Shown in pieces: positions 8,282-17,904 of a stretch of 64,000 nt of DNA. Position numbers and translations under genes: made by a program. The notes under the pieces are model-generated. The model saw only the letters and a program-made list of their open reading frames with translations, was not told where the DNA came from and searched no databases. Every line of letters starts with the position of its first letter. Position 1 is the stretch's first letter. The stretch is from Lacrimispora amygdalina (GTDB taxonomy: Bacteria > Bacillota > Clostridia > Lachnospirales > Lachnospiraceae). The DNA lies in contig NZ_QOHO01000073.1 of assembly GCF_003432035.1 (NCBI RefSeq), forward strand, positions 1 through 64,000, written 5' to 3'.

Positions 8282-9529
8282 TTAAGGGGTCTGAAGCGCT
8301 CCATCCCTGCGCCTGGTCTGAGTCCAGGTGACAACGGTACTTTCGCATGGATATTTTGCGGCTTCTTTTTCATTGATATCAACTCCAAGACCTGGCTTGT
8401 CATTTGCATACACATAACCGTCACTAAATTCCGGAAGTCCGGGGAATACCTCTAATAACGCTCCTCTTGGACCTTTTAAATCCTGGATGACAAAATTAGG
8501 CGGTTCGATTCCCGACCACTCCTGTACACCGAAATTCGGTGAGGAAAGGTCTAAATGAATATTGGCTGCATGGGCAATGGGTGACATGTCTCCAGGTCCG
8601 TGCCATGCCGTTCTTACCCCATACTGCTCTGCAAAAATCTGAAGCTTTCTGGCCGGAGTAATGCCACCGATCTGACTTAAATGAACCCGGATAAAGTCAA
8701 TAAGGTGTTCCGCAATAATCTGCTTCCATTCCACAGCATGATTAAACAGTTCTCCCTCTGCAATGGGAATACTTGTCTGCTGCCGCAAATTTCTAAGCCA
8801 GGGAAGCTGTTCAATGGGAACCGGATCCTCAAGGAAAAATAAGTCATAAGGTTCCAGTGCTCTTGCCAGCTTGATGGAATCTACCGGAGCGATCCGTTCA
8901 TGAACATCGTGAACCAGATTCATGTCATATCCGATCCGGTTCCTGATGTTCTCAAAAAGTTTGACCGTATTCTGGATATATTCCCTGGAATCAAGATACA
9001 CACCGCTTAATGCGCCCTTTGGAGCTGTAGACGGAACGGTCCCATAGCTGTCTCCGCCATAACCGCCGCACTGGCACCGGATATTGGTTATACCCATTTC
9101 CTTAAAACGCAGGATATTATCACAGACTTCCTCAGCATCCCTTCCGTCTGCATGGCGGTAAACCGGAATTCCCTCCCTGCATTTTCCGCCAAACAGCTGG
9201 TATACGGGCATGCCTGCCATCTTTCCTTTAATATCCCACAATGCCATATCCACTCCGGAAATCGCATTATTCTCAATTGGCCCGTTTCTCCAATATCCGT
9301 TCTGGTGCATGAGCTGCCAGATATCTTCGATCCGGTCCACCTCTCTGCCTGTGAGAAGGGGCTTTAAATATTCCTCCACTACCGTCTTTACTGCCAGATG
9401 GCGGTAGGCAAATGTCGCACAGCCAAGCCCGTACAGTCCCGGCTGGTTGGTTATCACCTTTACAACCACCAGATTAATTCCTTCCGGTGCCGTAAGTATT
9501 ACCTGAATGTCACTGATTTTTGTATCCAT
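8282..9529 (-). CDS. Mandelate racemase/enolase superfamily dehydratase (ManD/RspA-like)
   Basis: 415 aa. Enolase-superfamily fold with metal ligands in the expected order: Asp in LVHDVHERI, Glu in FFLEDPVP and Glu in IAEGELF. The later TAWHGPGDMSP block matches the D-mannonate dehydratase (ManD/RspA) branch. It would dehydrate a sugar acid to a 2-keto-3-deoxy acid. Some ManD-like proteins have weak or other activities, so the substrate is open. Two adjacent ATGs (9532, 9529); GGGAGG spacing favours 9529, which overlaps the stop of the upstream ATPase gene. Confidence 0.9.
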   Translation of the reverse strand: MDTKISDIQVILTAPEGINLVVVKVITNQPGLYGLGCATFAYRHLAVKTVVEEYLKPLLTGREVDRIEDIWQLMHQNGYWRNGPIENNAISGVDMALWDIKGKMAGMPVYQLFGGKCREGIPVYRHADGRDAEEVCDNILRFKEMGITNIRCQCGGYGGDSYGTVPSTAPKGALSGVYLDSREYIQNTVKLFENIRNRIGYDMNLVHDVHERIAPVDSIKLARALEPYDLFFLEDPVPIEQLPWLRNLRQQTSIPIAEGELFNHAVEWKQIIAEHLIDFIRVHLSQIGGITPARKLQIFAEQYGVRTAWHGPGDMSPIAHAANIHLDLSSPNFGVQEWSGIEPPNFVIQDLKGPRGALLEVFPGLPEFSDGYVYANDKPGLGVDINEKEAAKYPCESTVVTWTQTRRRDGALQTP

Positions 9530-10530
9530 CATGTCCTCCCTGCTTCCATCTCTCTTGCTTTTTCCCTTGATTCTTCATAAAAATGGCAGGCTGCAAAATG
9601 GCCCGGTTCCACTTCTTTTAAATCCGGCTTCTGGGTTTTACAGATATCTCTGCATAAAAAGCACCTGGGTGCAAATCTGCAGCCTTCTCCCGGATTAATA
9701 GGACTTGGCACATCTCCGGTCAGTACAATCCTGCTTGTTTTCTCCTTAAAATTAATTTTGGGAACTGCTGACAGTAAGGCGATGGTATAGGGGTGACGCG
9801 CATTGGCAAATATCTCGTCTGTCTGCGCCATCTCTATGATCTGCCCTAAATACATCACTGCCACTTTCTGGGAGATATGCCTTACCACGCTTAAATCATG
9901 AGAAATAAACAGGAAGGATAAATTCATTTTTTTCTGCAGATCCATCAGAAGATTAATGATTGTGGCCTGAATAGACACATCCAGAGAGGAAACCGGTTCA
10001 TCACAGACGATAAATTCCGGTCCTAAGGATAATGCTCTGGCGATCCCAACCAGCTGACGCTTTCCGCCATCCAGCTCATGAGGATATTTATCCAGTACGT
10101 ATTTTTCCAGTCCGCAAAGCTCAATGATTTCTTCAATCCGCTCCCGCCGTTCATTTCCTGAACAGAGGTTATGGATCCGGTAGGACTCCTCCATTATGCT
10201 TTGTATGGTTTTTTTGGGGTTTAAAGAGGAATAGGGATCCTGGAAAATAATCTGGATTTTCTTTCTGAAATCCATGCTTTCATTGCCCTTGGAGTCCAGA
10301 ACACTGCTTCCCTTATAAAGGACCTCTCCGTCTGTTGCTTTATGAAGCCTCATGATTACATTTCCCACTGTGGATTTTCCGCATCCGGATTCCCCAACCA
10401 GTCCCAGAGTTTCTCCTGGCATGACAGAAAAGCTGATACCGTCAACCGCATGAAGGATTCCTTTGTTTTTTACTTTAAAATGCTTCTTTAAATTCCGGAC
10501 TTCAATGACCGGAAGATTCTGCTTCTCCAT
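9529..10530 (-). CDS. ABC transporter ATP-binding protein, OppF/DppF type
   Basis: 333 aa. Walker A GESGCGKST, Walker B EFIVCDEPVSSLD and the C-terminal oligopeptide/dipeptide transporter extension with Cys residues (GCRFAPRCFLC, CKTQKP) that may bind an Fe-S cluster, as in DppF proteins. The ABC signature is unusual: ELDGGKRQ where LSGGQRQ is canonical. It forms a heterodimer with the OppD-type partner encoded just upstream, whose stop overlaps this start. Part of a peptide/nickel/opine-family importer that is here linked to sugar-acid enzymes. Confidence 0.93.
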   Translation of the reverse strand: MEKQNLPVIEVRNLKKHFKVKNKGILHAVDGISFSVMPGETLGLVGESGCGKSTVGNVIMRLHKATDGEVLYKGSSVLDSKGNESMDFRKKIQIIFQDPYSSLNPKKTIQSIMEESYRIHNLCSGNERRERIEEIIELCGLEKYVLDKYPHELDGGKRQLVGIARALSLGPEFIVCDEPVSSLDVSIQATIINLLMDLQKKMNLSFLFISHDLSVVRHISQKVAVMYLGQIIEMAQTDEIFANARHPYTIALLSAVPKINFKEKTSRIVLTGDVPSPINPGEGCRFAPRCFLCRDICKTQKPDLKEVEPGHFAACHFYEESREKAREMEAGRT

Positions 10531-11498
10531 TAATTTGCTTCCTCCCTTTCAAAGCAGGCCACCAGATGACCCGTACCATATTCCTGCAGCGGCGGCACTT
10601 CCTTCCTGCAGCGGTCTGTACAGGATGTACAGCGGGGATGGAATTTACAGCCGGAAGGCAGTAAACAGGCATTGGCCACATTTCCCGGAATGAAAGCCAG
10701 ACGGTTTCTCGGACCGCTTAAGTTTGGAATGGCACCCAAAAGCCCTTTTGTATACCAATGCCTTGGGTTTGTAAAGACTTCTTCCACAGTGCCATATTCA
10801 ATGATGGTTCCTGCATAAATGACCGCAACCTTCTGGCAAAGCTCCGCAATAATCCCCAGGTTATGGGTGATCATTAACAGCGAGCTGGAACGCTTCCTCT
10901 GAAGCTCCTTCATCAGTTCTAAAATCTGTGCCTGAATGGTCACATCAAGAGCTGTGGTAGGCTCATCGGCAATTAAAAGCTCCGGATTACAGGCAAGAGC
11001 TGCTGCAATTCCTACTCTCTGTCTCATACCGCCGGAAAACTGATGAGGAAAATCATCTAAGCGGTATTTTGCAATTCCTACCAGTTCTAAAAGCTCCTGT
11101 GCTCTTTTTGCAGCCTCCTTTTTACTTAGCTTTTCATGCTTTCTGATTACCATGGAGATCTGTTCTCCAACGGTAAATAATGGATTTAAGGAGCTTAGAG
11201 GATTCTGGAATATCATGGATATTTTATTTCCTCTCATCTCCTCCAAGCTTTTGTTATTCATATCCAGAACCGATTTTCCATCAAAAAGTATGGAACCACC
11301 GGTTATGTTGCCCACTTCTCTGGGAAGCAGCTTTAAGGCGGATAAGGCAATGGTTGTCTTACCGGCTCCAGTCTCTCCCACAAGCCCCAGCGCCTCTCCC
11401 CGCTCAATGGTTAAATTAATTCCATTCAGCGCCTTTGCGGTCGCCCGCCCGGTTTTATATTCTACATGCAAATCTTTTATTTCCAACAATGGTGCCAT
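10530..11498 (-). CDS. ABC transporter ATP-binding protein, OppD/DppD type
   Basis: 322 aa. Walker A GETGAGKTT, canonical signature HQFSGGMRQRVG, Walker B LLIADEPTTALD, H-loop MITHNLG, and a C-terminal CKFHPRCTSCTDRC extension. Pairs with the downstream OppF-type ATPase to energise the two permeases. A longer frame from 11582 would overlap the upstream permease; GGAGGCGACAAC in front of 11498 sets the start. Confidence 0.93.
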   Translation of the reverse strand: MAPLLEIKDLHVEYKTGRATAKALNGINLTIERGEALGLVGETGAGKTTIALSALKLLPREVGNITGGSILFDGKSVLDMNNKSLEEMRGNKISMIFQNPLSSLNPLFTVGEQISMVIRKHEKLSKKEAAKRAQELLELVGIAKYRLDDFPHQFSGGMRQRVGIAAALACNPELLIADEPTTALDVTIQAQILELMKELQRKRSSSLLMITHNLGIIAELCQKVAVIYAGTIIEYGTVEEVFTNPRHWYTKGLLGAIPNLSGPRNRLAFIPGNVANACLLPSGCKFHPRCTSCTDRCRKEVPPLQEYGTGHLVACFEREEAN

Positions 11499-11514
11499 GT
11501 TGTCGCCTCCAGCC

Positions 11515-12369
11515 TTAATCTTTGTTTTTGGGATCCAGAATGTCGCGTACTCCGTCACCAAGGAAGTTAAATGCCAGTACAATGATCATTAACGTCACTC
11601 CCGGAACGACTACCGTCCAGGGGGCAGTGGCGATATACTCTCTGCCATCTGCAATCATGGAGCCCAGCGACGGATTTGGAAGGGGAACTCCCATGCCAAG
11701 GAAGCTTAAGTTAGCCTCAGTCAGAATGACAAATCCGATCTGCTGGCTCATTAAGATAATGAGCGGAGTAAGCACGCAGGGAAGGACCTGGGTTATAAGT
11801 ATCCTGGCATTGGAAGCGCCAAGTACTCTTGATGCCTGGATAAATTCGCTGTTGCGGATTCCCATTACACTTCCCCGCACCACCCTCGTGTAAGAGGTCC
11901 AGCCCACAATGGCAAGTACCAGCAAAAGATTGGGTACGCTGTTGCCGAAAATTGCCATTACGGTAATTGCCAGAACCATGGTGGGAATAGAGAGCTGTAT
12001 ATCACAGATACGCATGATAACGTTATCGATGGTGCCGCCGAAAAATCCTGCAATTGCCCCCAGTGCAGTTCCGATTAAGGCAGGAATCAGCACCCCTGCT
12101 GCTGCTATTAATAAAGAAATACGGCAGCCGGTAACCAGCCTTGTAAAAATATCCTGTCCAAGGGCATCTGTGCCCAGTATGTATCCGTTTATTCCATTTC
12201 CAAGGAATTCCGGTGAAATCAGACGTTTGCGTAAATCCGACTGTATGGGATCATGAACCACAAACAGCGGTGAAGTGAAGGCTGCCAGAGTAACAAAAAC
12301 AGCTATGACCAGCCCGATGACAAAAAACTTCGACTTTTTCATTCTTCGAAGCAATTCACTTTTTTTCAT
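11515..12369 (-). CDS. ABC transporter permease, DppC/OppC type
   Basis: 284 aa with about six membrane helices. The N-terminal OppC-type leader (FFVIGLVIAVFVTLAAFTSP) and the LGTDALGQDIFTRL motif are family hallmarks; the EAA loop region lies near SRVLGASNARILITQVLP. Second permease of the importer, 12 nt after the DppB-type gene, with AGGGAGGAAACAAC before its ATG. Confidence 0.93.
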   Translation of the reverse strand: MKKSELLRRMKKSKFFVIGLVIAVFVTLAAFTSPLFVVHDPIQSDLRKRLISPEFLGNGINGYILGTDALGQDIFTRLVTGCRISLLIAAAGVLIPALIGTALGAIAGFFGGTIDNVIMRICDIQLSIPTMVLAITVMAIFGNSVPNLLLVLAIVGWTSYTRVVRGSVMGIRNSEFIQASRVLGASNARILITQVLPCVLTPLIILMSQQIGFVILTEANLSFLGMGVPLPNPSLGSMIADGREYIATAPWTVVVPGVTLMIIVLAFNFLGDGVRDILDPKNKD

Positions 12370-12381
12370 GTTGTTTCCTCC

Positions 12382-13311
12382 CTAATTCAGGCTCATGCGC
12401 GGATCAACAGCCACATAGATGATATCCACCAGAATATTGATGATTACGAACAGGGAAGCCGTTACAAGCAGGATGGACTGAATCAGAGGAAAATCCCTCA
12501 TGTTAATGGCTTTTACAGTCAGACTTCCAAGTCCCGGCCAGCCAAATACCTGTTCCACAATAATGGCCCCTGCAAGAAGCTGTCCGATCTGCATTCCGAT
12601 GATGGTAATGGTGGGAAGCAGAGCATTTTTTAAAGCATATCTGGTATAGATCTTAAAATTACCGATTCCTCTTGCCTTTGTCGCTGTGATGTAATCCTCT
12701 TCCAGAACCTCATACATTCCGGAACGAAGCATTCTTGTGACTAAAGCGGCAAGGGGCAGTCCAAGGGTTAGTGCCGGAAGAATCAGATTCCGAAAGGAAC
12801 CGTACCCCTGGGTGGGAAGCACTCCCATAAAAACTCCGAAAAACAGGATAAAGAGCAGCCCCAGCCATACCTGGGACATGGACATTCCTAAAAGAGCAAA
12901 TACCATGGAGAAAAAATCAATTGCTGACCCCTTCTTGATTCCTGATATAATTCCCATGGGAAAACTGACTAAGATTGACACAGCTACTGCAGCAAAGGTA
13001 AGTAAACCTGTTGCCGGAAGACGTCCGAATATCAGTTCCCCGCAAGAACGGTTAAAAAAAATAGATGTGCCCAGATTTCCGTGGAGAACATCTCCAATGT
13101 AAATGAAGTATTGCTGGATAAGCGGCTTATTCAGTCCCATTTTGGCTTCTACGGCTGCGATCTGCTCCACTGTGGCATTATCCGGCAGCATAAGAGCTGC
13201 CGGATTGCCCGGGGCGAGACGCATAAGTCCAAAGGCTACAATGGATACGCCAAAAAGCACGATAACCGCTGACAGCAGTCTTTTTACCATAAACTGCATG
13301 AAATTCTGCAT
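12382..13311 (-). CDS. ABC transporter permease, DppB/OppB type
   Basis: 309 aa, six membrane helices. Family features: VKRLLSAVIVLFGVSIVAF at the N-terminus, RLAPGNPAALMLP, the periplasmic-side HGNLGTSIFFN segment, and an EAA-type loop around KARGIGNFKIYTRYALKNAL. Forms the channel with the DppC-type partner. Lies 22 nt after the substrate-binding protein gene. Confidence 0.93.
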   Translation of the reverse strand: MQNFMQFMVKRLLSAVIVLFGVSIVAFGLMRLAPGNPAALMLPDNATVEQIAAVEAKMGLNKPLIQQYFIYIGDVLHGNLGTSIFFNRSCGELIFGRLPATGLLTFAAVAVSILVSFPMGIISGIKKGSAIDFFSMVFALLGMSMSQVWLGLLFILFFGVFMGVLPTQGYGSFRNLILPALTLGLPLAALVTRMLRSGMYEVLEEDYITATKARGIGNFKIYTRYALKNALLPTITIIGMQIGQLLAGAIIVEQVFGWPGLGSLTVKAINMRDFPLIQSILLVTASLFVIINILVDIIYVAVDPRMSLN

Positions 13312-13333
13312 TTCATTACCCCCTGGTTATAGA

Positions 13334-14917
13334 TTAGTTTTTCATGACTCTTGAAAGGTCAATAATGGTATCGTTGTAAAGCTTGACTCCGCTCAGCTTA
13401 TTGGAATAAGCATTGATGGTATCCAGATTGATGAAGTAGCACATACGGCCTCCATCCTCCATCATAAGTGTAAACGCCTGCTTTAACAGTTCATCCTGTT
13501 TGCTTCTGTCAATGGTTTGTCTGGCTTCTGTTAACAGAGAAGTGATTTCAGGATTCTCAAGCTGGGTATTACAGGAATCGGACAGCCAGTGAGTAATCAT
13601 ATGTCTCCATGGAGATCCGTTGTTGTAAAATACATTTGAGAATGCAATATCATAATCTCCGGCAGAGCGCTTGGTTACAAAAGTAGCGCCTTCCATGATC
13701 TCCAGTTTTACGTTAAATCCTGCTTCCGTCATCATGGACATCACCGCCTGAAGGACCTCTTTTGTACGCGGTACTTTTCCGTCAATGGCCATAAAGTAGA
13801 TTTCTTCTCCTTTGTAGCTGCTTTCTTTCAGAAGCTTCTTTGCAAGCTCGGGATCATACTGATTGTACTTACTTTCCAGATCCTTATCATATCCTGTAAC
13901 ACCTTCCATTACAGGCCAGTAAGCAGGAGTACCGGAGCCCAGAATGCTCTCCACGATCAGCTTCCGGTCTATGGCATGGGTCAGGGCAAGACGCACATTT
14001 TTATCCGCAAACGGTTTTCCCTGTCCGCACTGAAGAGCCATCCAGCTGATGGTTGTACCAGGCTTTGAATCCACTGTGACTCCATCAGTACCGGAAAGTA
14101 CATCCACCTGATCCGGAGGAATATTGGAAATCAAATCAAATTCGCCGGTTCTCATGCTGGATACACGGGTGGTATCCTCAGAGATTGGCTTGTAAATGAT
14201 CTTATCCACATTGGATTTCTGATCGCCCCAATCCCAGTAATCATCGTTTCTTACGAATACGGCCTCATTACCCGGATCCCAGCTGACAAATTTCCATGGA
14301 CCTGTACCAGGGCTTGTCTTAAACATATCCTCTCCCTGCTCTGCCAGAGCCTTTGCCGGAAGCATGGGCATGTAGGTAAGCTGGTTGAGCATATCTCCAA
14401 TTGGCTTCTTACAGTGTACAACAGCTGTATATTCGTCTGCTGCTTCCACGGATTCAATATCAGACCAGAGGAAGTTCATATTTAAGGTATTGTTAAACGC
14501 ACCTCTTTCCAGAGTAGCCTTCACACAATCCGCATTAAAATCCTCTCCATTATGGAATTTAACTCCCTGTCTTAATTTGAAGGTCCAGTCCAGACCGTCA
14601 TCGGAAACGCTCCATTCTGTAGCGAGACCCGGTTCATAATTCCCCGCGTGATCCGTGCGCACCAGCATATCGTAAATCAAAAGCTGAATACTGTAAAACG
14701 GAACAACCGGCTGTCCCATGGGATCCCATGTATAAACATCCTCAGACATAGAAAACGTTACAACATTTTCTCCGCCTTCTTTTTTACCGGCAGAGTTTTC
14801 CGTACCGCCTGCCGCTTTCGTTCCCGGGGTACTGCTATTAGCGCCGCCCCCACAGCCTGACAGCGTGCCAATCCCCAGGACAGCCGCCAGCAGACAGCAA
14901 ATAATTCTTTTTCTCAT
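13334..14917 (-). CDS. Extracellular solute-binding lipoprotein, family 5
   Basis: 527 aa. A lipoprotein signal (MRKRIICCLLAAVLGIG then LSGC, lipidated Cys22) is followed by a Gly/Ser/Lys linker. The mature domain has the SBP family 5 marks YDMLVRTDHAGNYEPGLATEW and LRQGVKFHNGEDFNAD. It captures the substrate outside the cell for the ABC importer. Family members bind peptides, nickel chelates, opines or oligosaccharides; the downstream ManD, dehydrogenase and SDR genes point to a sugar acid or glycoside. First gene of the leftward operon. Confidence 0.93.
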   Translation of the reverse strand: MRKRIICCLLAAVLGIGTLSGCGGGANSSTPGTKAAGGTENSAGKKEGGENVVTFSMSEDVYTWDPMGQPVVPFYSIQLLIYDMLVRTDHAGNYEPGLATEWSVSDDGLDWTFKLRQGVKFHNGEDFNADCVKATLERGAFNNTLNMNFLWSDIESVEAADEYTAVVHCKKPIGDMLNQLTYMPMLPAKALAEQGEDMFKTSPGTGPWKFVSWDPGNEAVFVRNDDYWDWGDQKSNVDKIIYKPISEDTTRVSSMRTGEFDLISNIPPDQVDVLSGTDGVTVDSKPGTTISWMALQCGQGKPFADKNVRLALTHAIDRKLIVESILGSGTPAYWPVMEGVTGYDKDLESKYNQYDPELAKKLLKESSYKGEEIYFMAIDGKVPRTKEVLQAVMSMMTEAGFNVKLEIMEGATFVTKRSAGDYDIAFSNVFYNNGSPWRHMITHWLSDSCNTQLENPEITSLLTEARQTIDRSKQDELLKQAFTLMMEDGGRMCYFINLDTINAYSNKLSGVKLYNDTIIDLSRVMKN

Positions 14918-14977
14918 AATGTTTTTCCCTTTCTCCTAACAAATTCACATCAAACCGAGCTCGTTTTATGTATCCTG

Positions 14978-15007
14978 AGTATAGCCCACCGGTATGCAGG
15001 CTGTAAA
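14978..15007 (-). promoter_or_regulatory. Promoter of the transporter operon
   Basis: Minus strand TTTACA (15002-15007), 18-nt spacer, TATACT (14978-14983), about 60 nt before the solute-binding protein start. The rest of the 263-nt gap between the divergent genes must hold any AraC site; no clear direct repeat was identified by eye. Confidence 0.55.
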
Positions 15008-15102
15008 TATCCCATTCTTCAACTGATTTCCATTAATTGCCCTGAAAAGATAATATTTGTTAATAGAACAAAATTTATCAAAAGAATCACTTCTTTCAGC
15101 AC

Positions 15103-15131
15103 TTGTTATCAATCTTCAAATCTTATATACT
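15103..15131 (+). promoter_or_regulatory. Promoter of the AraC-family regulator
   Basis: TTGTTA (15103-15108), 17-nt spacer, TATACT (15126-15131); the gene then starts at 15181 after GGGAGGGG. Confidence 0.55.
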
Positions 15132-15180
15132 TATTTTTGTAACATTTATATAAATTTTCATCTGGGAGGGGCCATAATTC

Positions 15181-17484
15181 ATGAATCATAATTTAAAAGA
15201 CATCTTACGAAAATTCCGGAACAAAAAACTTCTGACACAGCTCTTTACTGTGATGGTGGCTTTCAGCGGAATTTTAATGACAGTGGTATCCATGGTAGTC
15301 AACCATCAGACTACGGCCACCTTTCTAAAAAATAATAACCTGATTTACACCAATACCCTGGAGGTATCCATAAAGACACTGGACACTTTGTTTTCCGGAT
15401 TCCATAACTCCCTGACTCATATTACATATGATGCCAGCATTGTGGACTCTGTGGTGACTCCGAAGCCTTTGAACTCTGTGGCCAATTACCAGGTATGGTC
15501 TGTTCTAAACGGTTACTGCCAGGAAACGGAAGGGATGGAAGAAATTTATCTCTACATAAGAGAGACCAGCCAGATTCTTACTTCTACCTATGAAAAGTGC
15601 TCTCTGGACTTTTTCCGTGAAAGGGATCTGGTGGACAGACACTTTGCCTCCCGCCCTTCCACAGTTCTGCTTAAAAGCGGGCGCACAACCTCCATTGAGA
15701 TTTATAAGGGCAGAGTCTATATGGTGAGGGACTTTCCCCTAAATGGCAAAAAGGGTCTGGGGACACTGTTTATGAAGATGAAATCTTCTGTCCTTTATGA
15801 TGCATTGGAAGCTGCCCAGACATCCTACAGCCATCTTCTGGCCTATGACAATGACTTTAATCCTCTCTTTCCCGGCATGCTGGATTACGAAAAAGTACCC
15901 GAAGGATTTATTGAGATGATACCAGGCTATATAAAGGAGGGTAAAAATACCGTATATTCAGAAAATCAGCATTATTATTTCTGTCAGTCCAATCAGACCG
16001 GAATTAATCTGGTTCTGCTGGTAGATGACATGGCTTTCATGCCCTCCTCACGCATGGTGCTGATGAATTCTCTTCCTTATTTTGCCCTGATTTTGATTTT
16101 AAGCACTCTTTTGTCGGTGTGTGTCCTTTACTTAAGCTATATGCCTGTGCAGAAATTAAAGAAAATGGTCTCATCAGAGGATAGCGGAGGAAACAGTGCT
16201 GACGGTAAAAATGAATGGGATTATCTGACGGAAAGCTTTTTAAAGATATCCAACCATAAATATCAGCTGGATTATATTTTAAGCAATATGATTCCAAAAA
16301 TATCAAAAGAGTTTTATTTTGATCTCCTAAATGGAAAGCCCATGGACATCCCTTATATCCAAAACATACTCACAAATATAAGCAGTCCCTTAAATACAGA
16401 AAATCCCTGTAAAGTGATCACATTAACATTCCGGGATTTTGTTGAACCAATATTAAGACACCAGTTCGCAGACAGTTTAAATCAGATTCTTCGGCGGAAT
16501 TCTGATGGTATCTGCAGATATGTACTGCAGCAGATTGATGATTCCCTTTATGCTGTAATTATCCAGTTCGATGCAGACCTTGGATATAGCAAAATAACGG
16601 ATTTCGAAATTAAGCTGGAACAATCCTTCTTTCAATCCACAGATGACCGCAGAAACGGAGTATTGCTGGAAATTGGTCCAAAATGCAGTTCCATTCAAAA
16701 TGTGTCTTTTTCCTATCAGGAAAGCCTGGAAAGACTTGCCAGACAGAAATACCCGTCCCAAAACGCAGAGGAGAAATCTGTGAGTACAGAGGAAGATTCA
16801 GTGAAATTCAACTACCACTTCTTCCAGCTGCAAATGAAATCCATTTCCGCTTTAATTATGAAAGGGGATACTGATTCAGCTTTAAAAAAGGCTCTCCATA
16901 TCTGCCACACCTTACCTCATGACGGTAATCCCGAGGAAATCTGCAGAGCTTATGAATATTACCGCCTTGCGTTTTTAAACACACTTGCCTCCTACCGCAT
17001 CACGGATTCCGATGAAAAAGAATATGCATTTCTCTTTGATCCGGAGCCTTATTCCGATAAATGCGCGGGCAGTCCCATCTGTATGCAGGAATTTATGGTG
17101 CCGTTTTGTACCGCTGCTGTGAATTTACTGTCGGAAAAATATTTAAAGCAGCAGCATAAGTACTTAATCCGGGCAAAACGCTGCATCGAAGAGAATTACG
17201 CAGACCCAAACCTTTCGTTGAATCTGCTGGCGGACCAGTGCAAAACCACCACCAGTTACTTAAGCAGGCTTTTTAAAGAGAGTTTTGGTATCAATTTTGT
17301 GGATTATTTAAACCAGTACCGGATAGAGAAAGCAAAGGAACTGCTTTTGTCTACCGGTAAGCCGATAAAAGAGATTGCTTCCACTACAGGCTTTAATTCC
17401 CAACAGAACTTCATCCGGGTGTTTAAAAAGCATACAGGAACCACTCCCGGACAATTTAAATCTGAAAAGGTTCATACAAACTAA
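15181..17484 (+). CDS. Membrane-anchored AraC-family regulator (YesS-like)
   Basis: 767 aa. One membrane helix near residues 20-42, an extracellular sensor region to about residue 285, a second helix (SLPYFALILILSTLLSVCVL), a cytoplasmic linker, and a C-terminal AraC double helix-turn-helix (about 660-760) with LNLLADQCKTTTSYLSRLFK and IASTTGFNSQQNFIRVFKKH. Two-helix AraC proteins of this type (B. subtilis YesS and relatives) sense a ligand outside the cell and switch on adjacent carbohydrate-uptake genes. It is divergent from the transporter operon, its likely target. Confidence 0.9.
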   Translation: MNHNLKDILRKFRNKKLLTQLFTVMVAFSGILMTVVSMVVNHQTTATFLKNNNLIYTNTLEVSIKTLDTLFSGFHNSLTHITYDASIVDSVVTPKPLNSVANYQVWSVLNGYCQETEGMEEIYLYIRETSQILTSTYEKCSLDFFRERDLVDRHFASRPSTVLLKSGRTTSIEIYKGRVYMVRDFPLNGKKGLGTLFMKMKSSVLYDALEAAQTSYSHLLAYDNDFNPLFPGMLDYEKVPEGFIEMIPGYIKEGKNTVYSENQHYYFCQSNQTGINLVLLVDDMAFMPSSRMVLMNSLPYFALILILSTLLSVCVLYLSYMPVQKLKKMVSSEDSGGNSADGKNEWDYLTESFLKISNHKYQLDYILSNMIPKISKEFYFDLLNGKPMDIPYIQNILTNISSPLNTENPCKVITLTFRDFVEPILRHQFADSLNQILRRNSDGICRYVLQQIDDSLYAVIIQFDADLGYSKITDFEIKLEQSFFQSTDDRRNGVLLEIGPKCSSIQNVSFSYQESLERLARQKYPSQNAEEKSVSTEEDSVKFNYHFFQLQMKSISALIMKGDTDSALKKALHICHTLPHDGNPEEICRAYEYYRLAFLNTLASYRITDSDEKEYAFLFDPEPYSDKCAGSPICMQEFMVPFCTAAVNLLSEKYLKQQHKYLIRAKRCIEENYADPNLSLNLLADQCKTTTSYLSRLFKESFGINFVDYLNQYRIEKAKELLLSTGKPIKEIASTTGFNSQQNFIRVFKKHTGTTPGQFKSEKVHTN

Positions 17485-17487
17485 ACA

Positions 17488-17534
17488 GCCAAAGACATGC
17501 AGGAGAAGTATCAATTTATCTGCATGTCTTTTCC
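17488..17534 (+). terminator. Terminator of the AraC-family gene
   Basis: Stem AAAGACATGCA (from 17491) with TGCATGTCTTTT (17521-17532). It separates the regulator from the glycosylation operon, which therefore needs its own promoter. Confidence 0.75.
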
Positions 17535-17547
17535 ATTTACAGCTTTC

Positions 17548-17574
17548 ACTCTTTTCCTGCAAGGACATATTATA
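17548..17574 (+). promoter_or_regulatory. Sigma-K-like promoter of the glycosylation operon
   Basis: AC at 17548-17549, a 16-nt spacer and CATATTATA at 17566-17574 fit the known sigma-K pattern (AC, 16-17 nt, CATAnnnTA). No comparably good sigma-A promoter is seen in this gap. The start codon of the first gene follows at 17620 after AGAGGGGG. Sigma-K acts in the mother cell late in sporulation. Confidence 0.5.
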
Positions 17575-17619
17575 TATAAGAAATACGTATTTCTAATCAG
17601 ACGCAGAGGGGGCGTTTTT

Positions 17620-17904
17620 ATGGCTAACTATAAACCGATTGTCAAAACAATTACACTGGCTTCCGCTGATTCAGGTATTCTTCTTCCTGTTAAGCTGTCA
17701 ACAACAAGCTGGGGACTGCTTTTAACCAGAGGTACCGCAGTCTTTAGCAATACCATCTTACGAAGCGGCGCAGTTGCTGTCTGGGAGAGTACAAATCCCA
17801 CAACTGCTACTCCAGACGGTTTGACATTTACAGATGCAAATGCTGTTTACGGTATTACCACCAGAGCTGGTGTACAGCTGAGATTTAAATTTTACGCTCA
17901 ATAA
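17620..17904 (+). CDS. Small Ser/Thr-rich protein, candidate spore-surface subunit
   Basis: 94 aa, no signal peptide and no membrane helix. The sequence is predicted beta-rich and rich in Ser and Thr (for example KTITLASADSG, LSTTSWG, STNPTTATPDG), which makes it a plausible O-glycosylation acceptor. I do not recognise a family. First gene behind the sigma-K-like promoter and separated from the next gene by hairpins, so it may be the most highly expressed product of the operon. The ATG is chosen because AGAGGGGGCG precedes it; the open frame extends upstream to 17497 through the terminator. Confidence 0.7.
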   Translation: MANYKPIVKTITLASADSGILLPVKLSTTSWGLLLTRGTAVFSNTILRSGAVAVWESTNPTTATPDGLTFTDANAVYGITTRAGVQLRFKFYAQ

